A model generated the notes under the pieces. It did not search any database, was not told the DNA's origin, and saw only the letters and a list, made by a program, of their open reading frames with translations. A DNA stretch of 21,888 bases from Deltaproteobacteria bacterium UBA6930 (lineage in GTDB: Bacteria; Myxococcota_A; UBA9160; UBA6930), in NCBI GenBank assembly GCA_002450755.1, contig DKAI01000026.1, forward strand, positions 1 through 21,888, written 5' to 3'. Positions within the stretch are counted from its first letter, which is position 1, and every line of letters begins with the position of its first letter. The position numbers and the translations under genes were made by a program. Shown here piece by piece: positions 1 through 8,281 of the stretch.

Positions 1-1
1 T

Positions 2-115
2 ATTGTTAAATCTCGTTACCGAGACTTGGTTAGCTCAACGGAATTTTCCATACCTGTTAGGAATGCTCGCGACAAGGAGACCCTCGGCGTTTTACTGGCC
101 GATTTGAGAAATTGA
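2..115 (+). CDS. possible C-terminal end of a truncated gene
   Basis: The reading frame starting at base 2 is open from the window edge to a TGA at 113-115 and would encode the last 37 residues of a protein, ending in GVLLADLRN. The composition (charged and aliphatic residues, no odd runs) looks protein-like. It would end 13 bp before the convergent Trm112-family gene, a normal spacing. A second + frame is open over nearly the same stretch, so the choice of frame is uncertain. I do not recognise the family. The upstream sequence would settle whether this is a gene. Confidence 0.3.
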   Translation: MVKSRYRDLVSSTEFSIPVRNARDKETLGVLLADLRN

Positions 116-128
116 TGATCGCTCGAAT

Positions 129-395
129 TCACCGGTGTGGCCTAACCTCTAACTCAATCGATTCTTCGGTTAGCATGATAGGAATACCCTCGTCTACGAC
201 GTATAGAACTTGGCCGTCCTCTCTTACGAGCCCTTCCTTAACAGCACTTGCTACTTTGTTTCCGCTTCGATCGTGCAGGGCACCGCTATTGTAAAGAGCC
301 TCAAGTTTCGAAAGCTCTCCATCAGTAGCATTTCTTAACTTCTGCCTAGTTTCTGGGCAAACCAGTATTTCAAGCAGTTCGGGATTTACAGGCAT
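129..395 (-). CDS. Trm112/UPF0434-family small protein
   Basis: An 88-residue protein of the Trm112-like (UPF0434, YcaR-like) family. The N-terminal motif LLEILVCPETRQKL and the C-terminal VVDEGIPIML are the hallmarks of these short proteins. Trm112 relatives serve as zinc-binding partners of methyltransferases in archaea and eukaryotes; the bacterial members have no firmly assigned role. Only the first cysteine of the usual zinc set is visible (CPET); there is no second CxxC, so this copy probably does not bind zinc in the classical way. The ATG at 395 is the only sensible start, with a weak GCGAG upstream. It lies 65 bp downstream of the thiolase on the same strand. Confidence 0.85.
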   Translation of the reverse strand: MPVNPELLEILVCPETRQKLRNATDGELSKLEALYNSGALHDRSGNKVASAVKEGLVREDGQVLYVVDEGIPIMLTEESIELEVRPHR

Positions 396-419
396 CAGTA
401 ACTCGCGATCGCATGTCTT

Positions 420-434
420 CCCTGATCATCAGGG
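420..434. repeat. perfect palindrome between thiolase and Trm112-like genes
   Basis: CCCTGATCATCAGGG is a perfect inverted repeat (7-base arms around one base) in the 65-bp gap between the thiolase stop and the Trm112-like start. As RNA it forms a CCCTG/CAGGG stem with a five-base loop. No T-tract follows on either strand, so it is a weak terminator candidate; it could also be a protein-binding site. Confidence 0.4.
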
Positions 435-460
435 CCGTTGGGTTCTTGTTGTAAGCATTA

Positions 461-1693
461 TCAGACTCTCTCAATAATCGAGGCGACGCCCATGCCGTTA
501 CCGATGCACATCGTCACCAATGCGGTAGATTTATCTTGTCGTTCGAGTTCGTCGAGAGCTGTTCCGAGTAACATCGCTCCTGTAGCACCTAATGGATGCC
601 CCAGTGCGATTGCTCCTCCGTTGATATTCACTTTCTCATGATCGATTTTTAAGTCCCTCATCGTTTTCATGGGTACTACGGCAAAGGCTTCGTTAATTTC
701 CATGACGTCAATGTCGTCAATGTTCATGCCCGCCTTTTTTAGGGCTTTTTCTGATGCAGGGGTAGGAGCGGTGAGCATGATGATTGGCTCGTCTCCAGCG
801 GTAGCCATAGAGACGATCCTTGCTCTGGGTTTCAGGTCGTTAGCTTGCGCGTATCCTGGGGATGCGATCAGGACGGCTCCGGCCCCGTCGACGATCCCTG
901 ACGAGTTACCTGCAGTGTGAACGTGTTCAATATTCGCGTCCGGATAGCGAGAGTTGGCTTTTTCTATGAAGGTCCGGGCGTCGCCCTTCTGTACATAACC
1001 TCCTACGCCCTCGAAAGATGCTGGTAGCTTGGCAAGGCCTTCAAGCGTAGTTTCTGGCCGCACATGTTCATCTCGGTCCAGGATTGGGGCACCAGAGTTG
1101 TCGGCAACCGGCAAAATACTTTTATCGTATCGTCCCTCTCTTTGTGCCTTTCCAGCTCGTTGCTGGCTCTCGAGCGCATACTGGTCGACGTCTTCTCTGC
1201 TGAAGCCTTCTCTCGCCGCAATAAGGTCGGCAGAGATGCCTTGAGGCACTAGCGGGTGCAGCTCTCTTAAGTGGGAGTTATGTCCGTCAATGCCCGATTT
1301 GTCCGCACCCATCGGATGCTTAGACATTGACTCCACACCACCGCCGATTACGAGGTCCTGCTGACCAGCCATGACGCCCATAGCGGCGAAGTTCACTGCT
1401 TGTTGTCCGGAGCCACAATATCGGTTGATCGTAACTCCTGTAGCGGCTTCCGGGTCCCACCCTGCGGCAAGAACCGACATCCGAGCTACACAACCGCCTT
1501 GCTCGCCGACAGCCGTAACACAGCCCGCGACAACGTCTTCTACATCTTTGGGATCAAATCCGTTTCGATGCTGTAACCCATTTAAACAAGTGGCCAAAAG
1601 CTCTTGAGGGTGAACGCCAGAAAGGCCTCCAGTTTCTTTTTTTCCGCGCCCGCGGGGGGTTCTAACGGCATCGATAATCCAGGCATCTCCCAT
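461..1693 (-). CDS. acetyl-CoA C-acyltransferase (thiolase)
   Basis: A 410-residue thiolase, full length for the family. Degradative thiolases cleave 3-ketoacyl-CoA with CoA to give acetyl-CoA and a shortened acyl-CoA, the last step of beta-oxidation; biosynthetic members run the reverse. The visible catalytic set is complete: nucleophile Cys93 in NRYCGSGQQ, the NEAF motif, His366 in GHPLGATGA, and Cys396 in CIGNGMG. The start is the ATG at 1693, preceded by a clear AAGGAG ribosome site. There is no adjacent hydratase/dehydrogenase partner, so it is not a classical fadAB operon, and the exact substrate (straight-chain, branched or steroid-derived acyl-CoA) cannot be read from the sequence. 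It is divergent from the respiratory operon. Confidence 0.93.
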   Translation of the reverse strand: MGDAWIIDAVRTPRGRGKKETGGLSGVHPQELLATCLNGLQHRNGFDPKDVEDVVAGCVTAVGEQGGCVARMSVLAAGWDPEAATGVTINRYCGSGQQAVNFAAMGVMAGQQDLVIGGGVESMSKHPMGADKSGIDGHNSHLRELHPLVPQGISADLIAAREGFSREDVDQYALESQQRAGKAQREGRYDKSILPVADNSGAPILDRDEHVRPETTLEGLAKLPASFEGVGGYVQKGDARTFIEKANSRYPDANIEHVHTAGNSSGIVDGAGAVLIASPGYAQANDLKPRARIVSMATAGDEPIIMLTAPTPASEKALKKAGMNIDDIDVMEINEAFAVVPMKTMRDLKIDHEKVNINGGAIALGHPLGATGAMLLGTALDELERQDKSTALVTMCIGNGMGVASIIERV

Positions 1694-2103
1694 CGAAAAG
1701 CTCCTTGTAGTCAGGAACGGTACACCTTTGAAAGCGCCCGGGTCCCGAAGTGAGGGCCTGACGTGAGCGGTCTGACCCCTAGTTTTCTAAAAAAAGTGAG
1801 TTTACAGCTTACCAGGTAGGGCGAGTCGTTGAAACACGCTTGACGCAAGGCGATCCACGTTCTAATCAAACACCGCTAGGTTTTTTTATTTTGGGGGCGC
1901 AGTCGAATCCTTTCCTGCGAAAAAAATTGCCTTTGACTGCTGAAAGGTTGCTCCTCAAACGATACAGTGCCATCGGAAAACCTCGAGCCCGTTTTGGTTT
2001 GAGGCGGTCCAGGTGCCGCTCAGAGAAAGTTCGCAGGTGCAGGTAGGGAAGATTCCCAGGAGGAACGGTCATCTCAAAGGATCTTGATAGCGTTGGACGC
2101 CGA
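1694..2103. other. divergent intergenic region, thiolase / actA
   Basis: A 410-bp stretch between divergent genes. The short open frames in it have no protein-like character. It must hold promoters in both directions: one plausible + strand promoter is listed separately, while on the - strand I see only weak matches. A T7 run lies near 1881-1887 and an A7 run near 1920-1926. An AGGAGG sits at 2058-2063, about 40 bases before the actA GTG, with no usable start codon at the right distance. Confidence 0.6.
1840..1868 (+). promoter_or_regulatory. putative sigma70-type promoter for the ACIII operon
   Basis: TTGACG (1840-1845) and TAATCA (1863-1868) are separated by 17 bases, a reasonable match to the -35/-10 consensus. 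Transcription would begin near 1875, leaving a leader of roughly 230 bases before actA. Another TTGACT lies at about 1934 but has no -10 box at a proper distance. Prediction by eye only. Confidence 0.3.
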
Positions 2104-2811
2104 GTGCGATGGTTGGCTTTTCAGGCCGCAATAGCATCCCTGCTCGTCTACTGTCTGTCTTTAACCGTCGAGCAGCCGGCTCAGGCGGCCGAAAAGCTGG
2201 TCGCGTCTAGTGTCTGCGAAGCGCAGGAGCTCAAAGCTAAGCTGGCAGACGATCCCCATCTGGAGATCGAAATTCCAGCCGAATTCGACCGACCTTTTCC
2301 CTCTTTGGAGGCATGCAGGTCTCATGATTTGGCTTGGGATCCTGATGCACCAGGTCCACTTCAACCGATACCCTTTAGTCACAAGCACCATGCCGGTGAC
2401 TTTGAGATCGAGTGCCTCTACTGCCATTCGGGTACTGATAGGGCCCGCTACGCAGGAGTCCCTTCGGTGGAGCTCTGCATGGGCTGTCACAGTGCTTTCC
2501 CAGCCGAGTATGACGAGCTTGAGGGTATAAAGATCCTGAAGGAGCACTGGAAGGAAAAGAAACCAATCGAATGGAAGCAAATTCATAGATTACCGGAACA
2601 TGCGAAGTTCAGGCACAACCGGCACGTACAAGCCGATATTGAATGCCAGACCTGTCATGGACCGGTCGAAGAGATAGAGAAACTGTATTTGGTTCCGGAT
2701 ACCAATGCCGGCCCTTCTTTGCTACCGACAAAGAAGCTTGAAATGGGCTGGTGTATTAACTGTCATCGCGAGAACGGTGTCTCGCAAGATTGTCTGACCT
2801 GTCACTACTAG
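2104..2811 (+). CDS. actA: ACIII subunit ActA, pentaheme cytochrome c
   Basis: A 235-residue periplasmic multiheme cytochrome. Five CxxCH heme sites are visible: CLYCH (104-108), CMGCH (125-129), CQTCH (181-185), CINCH (217-221) and CLTCH (230-234, almost at the C terminus). Further His residues, as in FSHKHH (91-96), are likely axial ligands. Residues 1-29 form a signal or anchor segment ending AQA before Ala29. In alternative complex III, ActA takes electrons from the Fe-S chain of ActB and passes them to the monoheme ActE or an external acceptor. The only in-frame start after the upstream TAG (2044) is the GTG at 2104, which lacks a good Shine-Dalgarno. The roughly 60 residues between signal and first heme carry two extra cysteines (38, 71). 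First gene of the act operon, 24 bp before actB. Confidence 0.93.
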   Translation: MRWLAFQAAIASLLVYCLSLTVEQPAQAAEKLVASSVCEAQELKAKLADDPHLEIEIPAEFDRPFPSLEACRSHDLAWDPDAPGPLQPIPFSHKHHAGDFEIECLYCHSGTDRARYAGVPSVELCMGCHSAFPAEYDELEGIKILKEHWKEKKPIEWKQIHRLPEHAKFRHNRHVQADIECQTCHGPVEEIEKLYLVPDTNAGPSLLPTKKLEMGWCINCHRENGVSQDCLTCHY

Positions 2812-2835
2812 GTCGGATCCTTACGAGAGGACCGC

Positions 2836-5800
2836 ATGCCTCAAATTGATCGTCGCGATTTTCTCAAACTGGTAGGGACCAGTGCGGGCGCTGTAGCTGC
2901 AACAGGCTGCTCTGACCACGTTACGAATCTGATCCCCTATGTTGTTCAGCCCGAAGAGATTACCCCTGGAATTCCGGTTTATTACGCTTCGACCTGCCAG
3001 GAATGCCCCGCAGGTTGTGGCATACATGTGAAAACGAGAGAAGGCAAACCAATCCTTGTCGAAGGGAACCCGGACCACCCTGTAAACCGCGGGGCTCTAT
3101 GTGCACGTGGTCAGGCGACAATTGGCCGCACCTTTCAGCCAGATCGATTCCGCGGACCCCAGGTCCGCAATGAAGAAGGTGAGTTAGTACCTGTCACTTG
3201 GGATGCCGCGATTGGACAACTAGCCAAGGCGGTTGGAGAACGGCCAAAAGGTACTCATTTCCTGGGTAGTCATCCCGGGGAAACGGCAGCCAAGGTTATG
3301 GATAGGTTGGCGACTTCGATCGGGGCGTCTCGCACCGTTTTCGAACCGTTTTCCGATGAGGGGCTACGAGCTGCAACTTCCGAAGTTTTCGGAGTTGAGG
3401 GTACCCCCGTTTTTGATTTGACCGATGCGGATTTGGTAATCGATTTTGGTTCTGAGCTTCTTGACACAGGGCTATCAGCGACCGAACACAAGAGGCAGTT
3501 GGCGGATGCACGAGATGTCGAACAGCATATTGATGGTGGAGCTCGGCTTGTATATGTAGGCTCCCGTCTCTCCCTCACAGCTTCGAGTTCCGACGAATGG
3601 TTACCTGCTAAGCCCGGCAGTGAAGGTCAACTCGCGCTTGCGATCGCTAGGGTCGCGATCGAATCTGGAAATGACCAATCACTTTTAAACCTTGTATCGG
3701 GCGTCAGCGTTAGTGAAGCTGCGCAGTCTTCGGATATTCCTGCTGAGACCATCGAGCGGCTTGGTAGAGCTGTTGCACGAGGCAAGAAGGTCGTCGCACT
3801 CCCCCCAGGCCCCGCAGTAACTAGCCGAAGAGCCGTCGGTGCTAACGCAGCTGTTCTCATCCTTAACGCGGTTGCGGGCTCTATCGGGAGCGGCGTGCGA
3901 ATTCTCCCAGATCAGTCAGAATCCACGAAATCTAGCTACAAGGACGCATTGGCCCTTATCCGACAAATGAATGATGGGGCGGTGTCTGTTCTTTTTGTCC
4001 ATGGTAGTAATCCTGTCTTTTCGATGCCCGAGGCTTCTGGGTTTGCCGAAGCTCTCTCTAAGGTTCCGGTAGTTGTCTGTACCTCGTCGTCTCCGGATGA
4101 GACAACCGCGTATGCCTCAATAATTTTGCCCGACCATTCCCCGCTCGAGAGTTGGGGGGACCTGCTCCCGAGAGCAGGGATGCGTTCTTTAATTCAGCCG
4201 TCAATTCAACCTCTCTACGATACGCGGGCGCTTGGAGATACTGTCATCGGACTGGGACGTGCTCTTGGGGGAACCACTGCCGACTCGATGCCAGAGGGAG
4301 ACTTTAGAGCGGCGCTCGAAAGGTCCTGGTCAGACGTGGATCTTCGCCGAGCCAAGGCAGAAGGCGGAGTTTTTGAAAAATTGCCGGCCGGAGAGGCGCC
4401 TGTCGTCGCATCTGCTATTGACGCGACTGTTCCAATGCTCTCGGGTGAAGGGAAGTACACATTGGTCGCCTTTCCCCATAGCCACTTCTACGATGGTCGT
4501 GGGGCAGCGCTTCCCTGGCTACAAGAAATTCCCGATCCCATAACCAGTGTTGCCTGGCAAAGTTGGGCCGAAATTAGCTTAAAGACTGCTGATGATCTCG
4601 GGGTTGAGATCGGAGATGTTATCTCGATAGAGACATCCGCGGGCAGTTTGGAAGTATCAGTCTATCCACGGGGAGGCATTCGGGATGACGTTGTAGCCGT
4701 CCCGATTGGACAGGGCCACACTGAAGGACACTGGGCATCGAAGGCCTGCGACGGAATGCCGGGTCAGGTACGCGGAGTCAATGTTATCGATGCTCTATCA
4801 CCCGGAGTGGACGAAAAAGGCGGCAGGGCTTGGCTCACCGATCACGCTTCGCTTGCAGCGACCGGTAAGACGCGTCGGCTGCCGATGCTTCAGTGGAGCG
4901 ACAACAAGAGAGGCAGACAGCTAGGAGAAGTGGTTAGTCTCTCGGCCCTGGCAAGCGCTGCACACGGCGACCATGGCGAAGACCATGGCGATCATGGAGC
5001 CAAAACGGACGACCATTCCTCTAGCGGAGGCCATCATGAGATTCATGAGCCATACGATGCTGGAGATGATGCGGTAGACGATAGCCCCTACAGATGGGGG
5101 ATGACGGTCGATTTGGATAAATGTGATGGGTGCAGTGCGTGCATCCAGGCTTGTTATGTAGAAAACAATATTCCTGTTGTGGGAGAAGTTGAAACACTCA
5201 GGGTTCGTCAAATGCCATGGCTTCGCCTCAATCGGTTCGTTGGGGAAGGACAAGCAGACTTGCCTCTAGGGCGCACTCATCCCCAGGCTAACGGGGAAAA
5301 ATTAGGGGATACGGACGTACGCAATGTGCCTATGTTTTGTCAGCAGTGTGGGTCTGCACCCTGTGAGCCGGTCTGCCCCGTGATTGCAACCTATACCAAC
5401 GAAGAAGGTTTGAATGCGATGGTTTACAACCGATGCATTGGAACTCGTTACTGCGCCAACAACTGCCCCTACAAGGTAAGGCGGTTCAATTTTTACGATA
5501 ATCAGTTGACCAAATGGCCTGAGCCAATGCACCTTATGCTGAATCCAGATGTTACTGTGCGTGGTCAGGGAGTCATGGAAAAATGCACTTTCTGCGTTCA
5601 AAGGATTCAAGCTGCCCGACAGACAGCAAAAGATGAAGATCGACTTATAGCCGAAGGAGATGTGCAGACTGCTTGTCAGAGGGCCTGTGGTTCAGATGCC
5701 ATTGGTTTCGGCAACGTGCGAGATCACGAGAGCGCATTCTATAAAAAATTTACAAACAAGAAACGCGGTTACCATGCTCTTCATGTGCTCAACACTCGTC

Positions 5801-5850
5801 CCGCTGTAACGTATCTTTCAAAGGTGATCCGCGGCAAGGTGGAGGCATAG
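2836..5850 (+). CDS. actB: ACIII subunit ActB, molybdopterin-like/Fe-S fusion
   Basis: A 1004-residue fusion typical of ActB. A twin-arginine motif (RRDFLKL, 6-12) runs into a lipobox-like AATGC with Cys25, so the protein is probably Tat-exported folded and perhaps lipid-anchored. Residues ~45-690 resemble molybdopterin oxidoreductases, including Cys54, Cys57, Cys61 and Cys89 in the place of the N-terminal cluster; known ActB proteins have lost the molybdenum cofactor. A His-rich linker (710-737) joins this to a ferredoxin-like domain with cysteine groups at 763/766/769/773, 835/838/843/847, 867/873/877 and 917/920/947/951, which should carry the electron wire from quinol sites toward ActA. 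ATG at 2836 follows a GAGAGGA ribosome site. Confidence 0.95.
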   Translation: MPQIDRRDFLKLVGTSAGAVAATGCSDHVTNLIPYVVQPEEITPGIPVYYASTCQECPAGCGIHVKTREGKPILVEGNPDHPVNRGALCARGQATIGRTFQPDRFRGPQVRNEEGELVPVTWDAAIGQLAKAVGERPKGTHFLGSHPGETAAKVMDRLATSIGASRTVFEPFSDEGLRAATSEVFGVEGTPVFDLTDADLVIDFGSELLDTGLSATEHKRQLADARDVEQHIDGGARLVYVGSRLSLTASSSDEWLPAKPGSEGQLALAIARVAIESGNDQSLLNLVSGVSVSEAAQSSDIPAETIERLGRAVARGKKVVALPPGPAVTSRRAVGANAAVLILNAVAGSIGSGVRILPDQSESTKSSYKDALALIRQMNDGAVSVLFVHGSNPVFSMPEASGFAEALSKVPVVVCTSSSPDETTAYASIILPDHSPLESWGDLLPRAGMRSLIQPSIQPLYDTRALGDTVIGLGRALGGTTADSMPEGDFRAALERSWSDVDLRRAKAEGGVFEKLPAGEAPVVASAIDATVPMLSGEGKYTLVAFPHSHFYDGRGAALPWLQEIPDPITSVAWQSWAEISLKTADDLGVEIGDVISIETSAGSLEVSVYPRGGIRDDVVAVPIGQGHTEGHWASKACDGMPGQVRGVNVIDALSPGVDEKGGRAWLTDHASLAATGKTRRLPMLQWSDNKRGRQLGEVVSLSALASAAHGDHGEDHGDHGAKTDDHSSSGGHHEIHEPYDAGDDAVDDSPYRWGMTVDLDKCDGCSACIQACYVENNIPVVGEVETLRVRQMPWLRLNRFVGEGQADLPLGRTHPQANGEKLGDTDVRNVPMFCQQCGSAPCEPVCPVIATYTNEEGLNAMVYNRCIGTRYCANNCPYKVRRFNFYDNQLTKWPEPMHLMLNPDVTVRGQGVMEKCTFCVQRIQAARQTAKDEDRLIAEGDVQTACQRACGSDAIGFGNVRDHESAFYKKFTNKKRGYHALHVLNTRPAVTYLSKVIRGKVEA

Positions 5851-5854
5851 ACAC

Positions 5855-7219
5855 ATGACGCCGCCACCAGCCACACCTATCGCAAACCCAGAGCCGCTTT
5901 CTCCGGAGCAAGACTCGAAGATAAATAGAGATATCCTGGCCGTGATGAGTAAGCCCACGTTGGGCTATTGGATGTGCTTGGGGACAGCTCTGTTCCTGAT
6001 GCACCTTGCCGGAGCGATTTGGGTTTACCAGGTTTATATTGGTCTCGGGATAGGCGGTTATACACACCCACTGTTCTGGGGTGCTTACATTGTTACCTTT
6101 GTGTTCTGGGTCGGCATTGCGCATGCTGGAACACTGATATCCGCGATCCTCTACTTGTTTCGCGCGAAGTGGCGTAATGCCATTAATAGGGGTGCCGAGG
6201 CTATGACTGTTTTTGCGGTTCTGACCGCAGCACAGTTCCTCGGTATACATGTTGGACGAATGTGGAAGTCGTACTTCATTCTTCCCTACCCTAATCAAAG
6301 GGGCCTTTGGGTAAACTTTAAGAGCCCTCTCATGTGGGACACATTTGCGATTTCCACATACGCGACGATTTCCATAGTATTCTTTTACATCGGACTAATT
6401 CCTGATCTAGCAATCGCACGCGACCGAGCTAAGGGTTGGCGCAAGTTTTTATATACAGCGATGGCACTTGGATGGCAGGGAACGTCAATACAGTGGAAAT
6501 CGCACTCCCGATCTGTTCTCCATCTTTCGGGGTTGGCTACGCCATTGGTTTTGTCGGTCCACAGCGTAGTCTCCTGGGACTTCGCTGCGTCGATTGTCCC
6601 AGGATGGCACGCGACGATTTTCGCTCCGTACTTTGTTGCGGGCGCAATCTTCTCGGGTTTTGCGATGGTCTTAACAGTACTGATCCCGGTTCGAAGGATT
6701 TATGGCCTAGAGGCCTACATCACCAACTACCATTTTGACAATATGTGTAGGTTTATCCTCCTCACGTCAATTATTGTCTCTTATGCGTACGCAACCGAAT
6801 ATTTCATTGCTTGGTACAGTGGCGTAGAGTTTGAAAAGACTTCGTTTTATCTCCGGGCATTCGGCCCGTACTGGATATCAACGTGGATTATGATCATCTG
6901 TAACGGGGTCATACCTCAAGTCTTTTGGTCTAAACGCGCTAGAACCCACATTCCGACTATATTTGTAGTCGCGACTTTCATAAATATCGGTATGTGGTTT
7001 GAGCGGTACGTAATTATTATTACGGGCCTTTCGAGGGAGTACGACCCAGCTGTTTGGGGTATTTATATTCCGTCATTTGCCGAACTTGGAATAGTTGCAG
7101 GTAGCTTCGGCTTCTTCTGTACGCTCTTTTTGATTTTCCTTAAGTTATTTCCAGTGATTGCCATCGCGGAGGTGAAGGAACTCGCCATCCACGAAAAGGC
7201 ACACGCAGGAGTGCGCTGA
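5855..7219 (+). CDS. actC: ACIII subunit ActC, NrfD/PsrC-like quinol subunit
   Basis: A 454-residue polytopic membrane protein of the NrfD/PsrC family, with about ten hydrophobic segments after a Pro-rich cytoplasmic N terminus. Landmarks include the first helix around GTALFLMHLAGAIWV, the HAGTLISAILYLFRAKWR segment and the following IHVGRMWK. In ACIII this subunit holds a quinol-oxidising site next to the ActB Fe-S clusters and has been proposed to take part in proton translocation. The ATG at 5855 lies four bases after the actB stop with a GGAGG just upstream, and the stop overlaps the actD start by one base, so translational coupling is likely. Length and order match other ACIII operons. 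Confidence 0.94.
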   Translation: MTPPPATPIANPEPLSPEQDSKINRDILAVMSKPTLGYWMCLGTALFLMHLAGAIWVYQVYIGLGIGGYTHPLFWGAYIVTFVFWVGIAHAGTLISAILYLFRAKWRNAINRGAEAMTVFAVLTAAQFLGIHVGRMWKSYFILPYPNQRGLWVNFKSPLMWDTFAISTYATISIVFFYIGLIPDLAIARDRAKGWRKFLYTAMALGWQGTSIQWKSHSRSVLHLSGLATPLVLSVHSVVSWDFAASIVPGWHATIFAPYFVAGAIFSGFAMVLTVLIPVRRIYGLEAYITNYHFDNMCRFILLTSIIVSYAYATEYFIAWYSGVEFEKTSFYLRAFGPYWISTWIMIICNGVIPQVFWSKRARTHIPTIFVVATFINIGMWFERYVIIITGLSREYDPAVWGIYIPSFAELGIVAGSFGFFCTLFLIFLKLFPVIAIAEVKELAIHEKAHAGVR

Positions 7220-7731
7220 TGCCGTCAATACTCGGTATCTATGATCAACCCGATCCGCTGGTGGATGTCATCAAGCGACTGAAAAATCGTGGTTTTGACA
7301 ACCTTGAAGTCTACTCTCCGGCACCGTTTGCGGAGATTGACGACGCAGTAATTGAGAAGCCCAGTGGGGTCCGCATTTGGACGCTAATAGGTGGTCTCGT
7401 AGGCGCGTTCACCGGCTTTTTTATAACGATTTGGATGTCAAATGACTGGCCAATTATGATAGGTGGCAAGCCGATGTCTTCGATTCCGCCTTACGTCATA
7501 ATTTCCTTTGAGTTAACCGTTCTATTTGGCGGTCTTATGACCTTGTTCGGGTTTCTTAAAGTAGGAAAACTGCCTTACGGTAAGTTCGGTGTACATGACA
7601 AAGCATACAGTTCTCGTTTTTCCTCCGAGGAGTTTGGCCTAGTAGTGGATTGTGAAGACCGTGATGTAGCGGAAGTAGACGCACTTCTTCGTGCGCATGC
7701 GGCCAAGGAGGTGAGCCTTGTTGAGGCATAA
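7219..7731 (+). CDS. actD: ACIII subunit ActD, DUF3341 membrane protein
   Basis: A 170-residue protein of the DUF3341/ActD family. The N-terminal soluble part has the ferredoxin-like pattern of the family (residues ~1-50, including GFDNLEVYSPAPF), followed by two transmembrane helices at ~55-75 and ~90-115 and a C-terminal soluble tail. ActD is a structural subunit of ACIII without cofactors, packed against the membrane-embedded quinol subunits. The ATG shares a base with the actC TGA (TGATG), and a GCAGGAG lies upstream. The last 14 bases overlap the beginning of actE. Assignment rests on sequence character and on its fixed place between ActC and ActE. Confidence 0.9.
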   Translation: MPSILGIYDQPDPLVDVIKRLKNRGFDNLEVYSPAPFAEIDDAVIEKPSGVRIWTLIGGLVGAFTGFFITIWMSNDWPIMIGGKPMSSIPPYVIISFELTVLFGGLMTLFGFLKVGKLPYGKFGVHDKAYSSRFSSEEFGLVVDCEDRDVAEVDALLRAHAAKEVSLVEA

Positions 7732-8281
7732 ACCCAATTGGCTGGTTGCGATTTGCATGTTCCTTCTCCTCGGACTTACGGGTTGTTGGGAACAATGGTC
7801 GGAGACTTGGTTTCCTCAGATGAAGTGGCAGAAGGTTGTGCAGGGCTTTGAAGAGGCAACCCTTCACGGGGAGAGGGTAGAGTTTTTACCCCCCGAAGGT
7901 TCTGTGCCGACCGACGGAGGTGAAATTCAGGTCAATCGACTGGACCTCGCAAAGGCAGATGCTCTCGTTAACCCTCGCGATCCTGGAGATTTCAGATCGG
8001 TTGCGAATGGAGCGGAGCAGTACGCGATCTACTGTGAGGTTTGTCATGGTACCACCGGCATGGGTGATGGCCCTGTAAGCATGACCGGGAGTAAGGCCGG
8101 GCCTTTTGCAGGAGTTTTCCCTCTTGTTGGTATCACCAGAGGACGCAGCGACGGTTACATCTACCTGACCATCCGAAACGGAGGAATTCGCATGCCTCAT
8201 TACAATCGGATTCCGCAGATGGATCGATGGGATATTGTTAACTATGTACGGTTTCTTGATAAAAAGGGAGGTAAGCCGTGA
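7718..8281 (+). CDS. actE: ACIII subunit ActE, monoheme cytochrome c lipoprotein
   Basis: A 187-residue cytochrome c with a lipoprotein signal: hydrophobic residues 9-22 end in the lipobox LTGC with Cys23. The single heme site is CEVCH (106-110) in CEVCHGTTGMGDG, and Met159 in GGIRMPHY is the likely sixth ligand. In ACIII, ActE is the peripheral monoheme subunit that accepts electrons from ActA and hands them to the terminal oxidase or a soluble carrier. The start is a TTG at 7718, six bases after a strong AAGGAGG; the next codon (7721) is also TTG and could serve. The gene begins inside actD, and its TGA overlaps the actF GTG by four bases, so it is translationally coupled on both sides. Confidence 0.93.
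   Translation: MLRHKPNWLVAICMFLLLGLTGCWEQWSETWFPQMKWQKVVQGFEEATLHGERVEFLPPEGSVPTDGGEIQVNRLDLAKADALVNPRDPGDFRSVANGAEQYAIYCEVCHGTTGMGDGPVSMTGSKAGPFAGVFPLVGITRGRSDGYIYLTIRNGGIRMPHYNRIPQMDRWDIVNYVRFLDKKGGKP

Noticed and set aside
405..412. GCGATCGC octamer (also near 3640)
   Set aside because: Resembles the cyanobacterial HIP1 element, but two occurrences in 21.9 kb are compatible with chance and nothing else is cyanobacterial.
2161..2586. 141-residue open frame on the - strand
   Set aside because: Antisense to the five-heme actA; no recognisable domain.
5789..6298. 169-residue open frame on the - strand
   Set aside because: Lies antisense inside actB/actC, which are clearly real; the composition is not protein-like.
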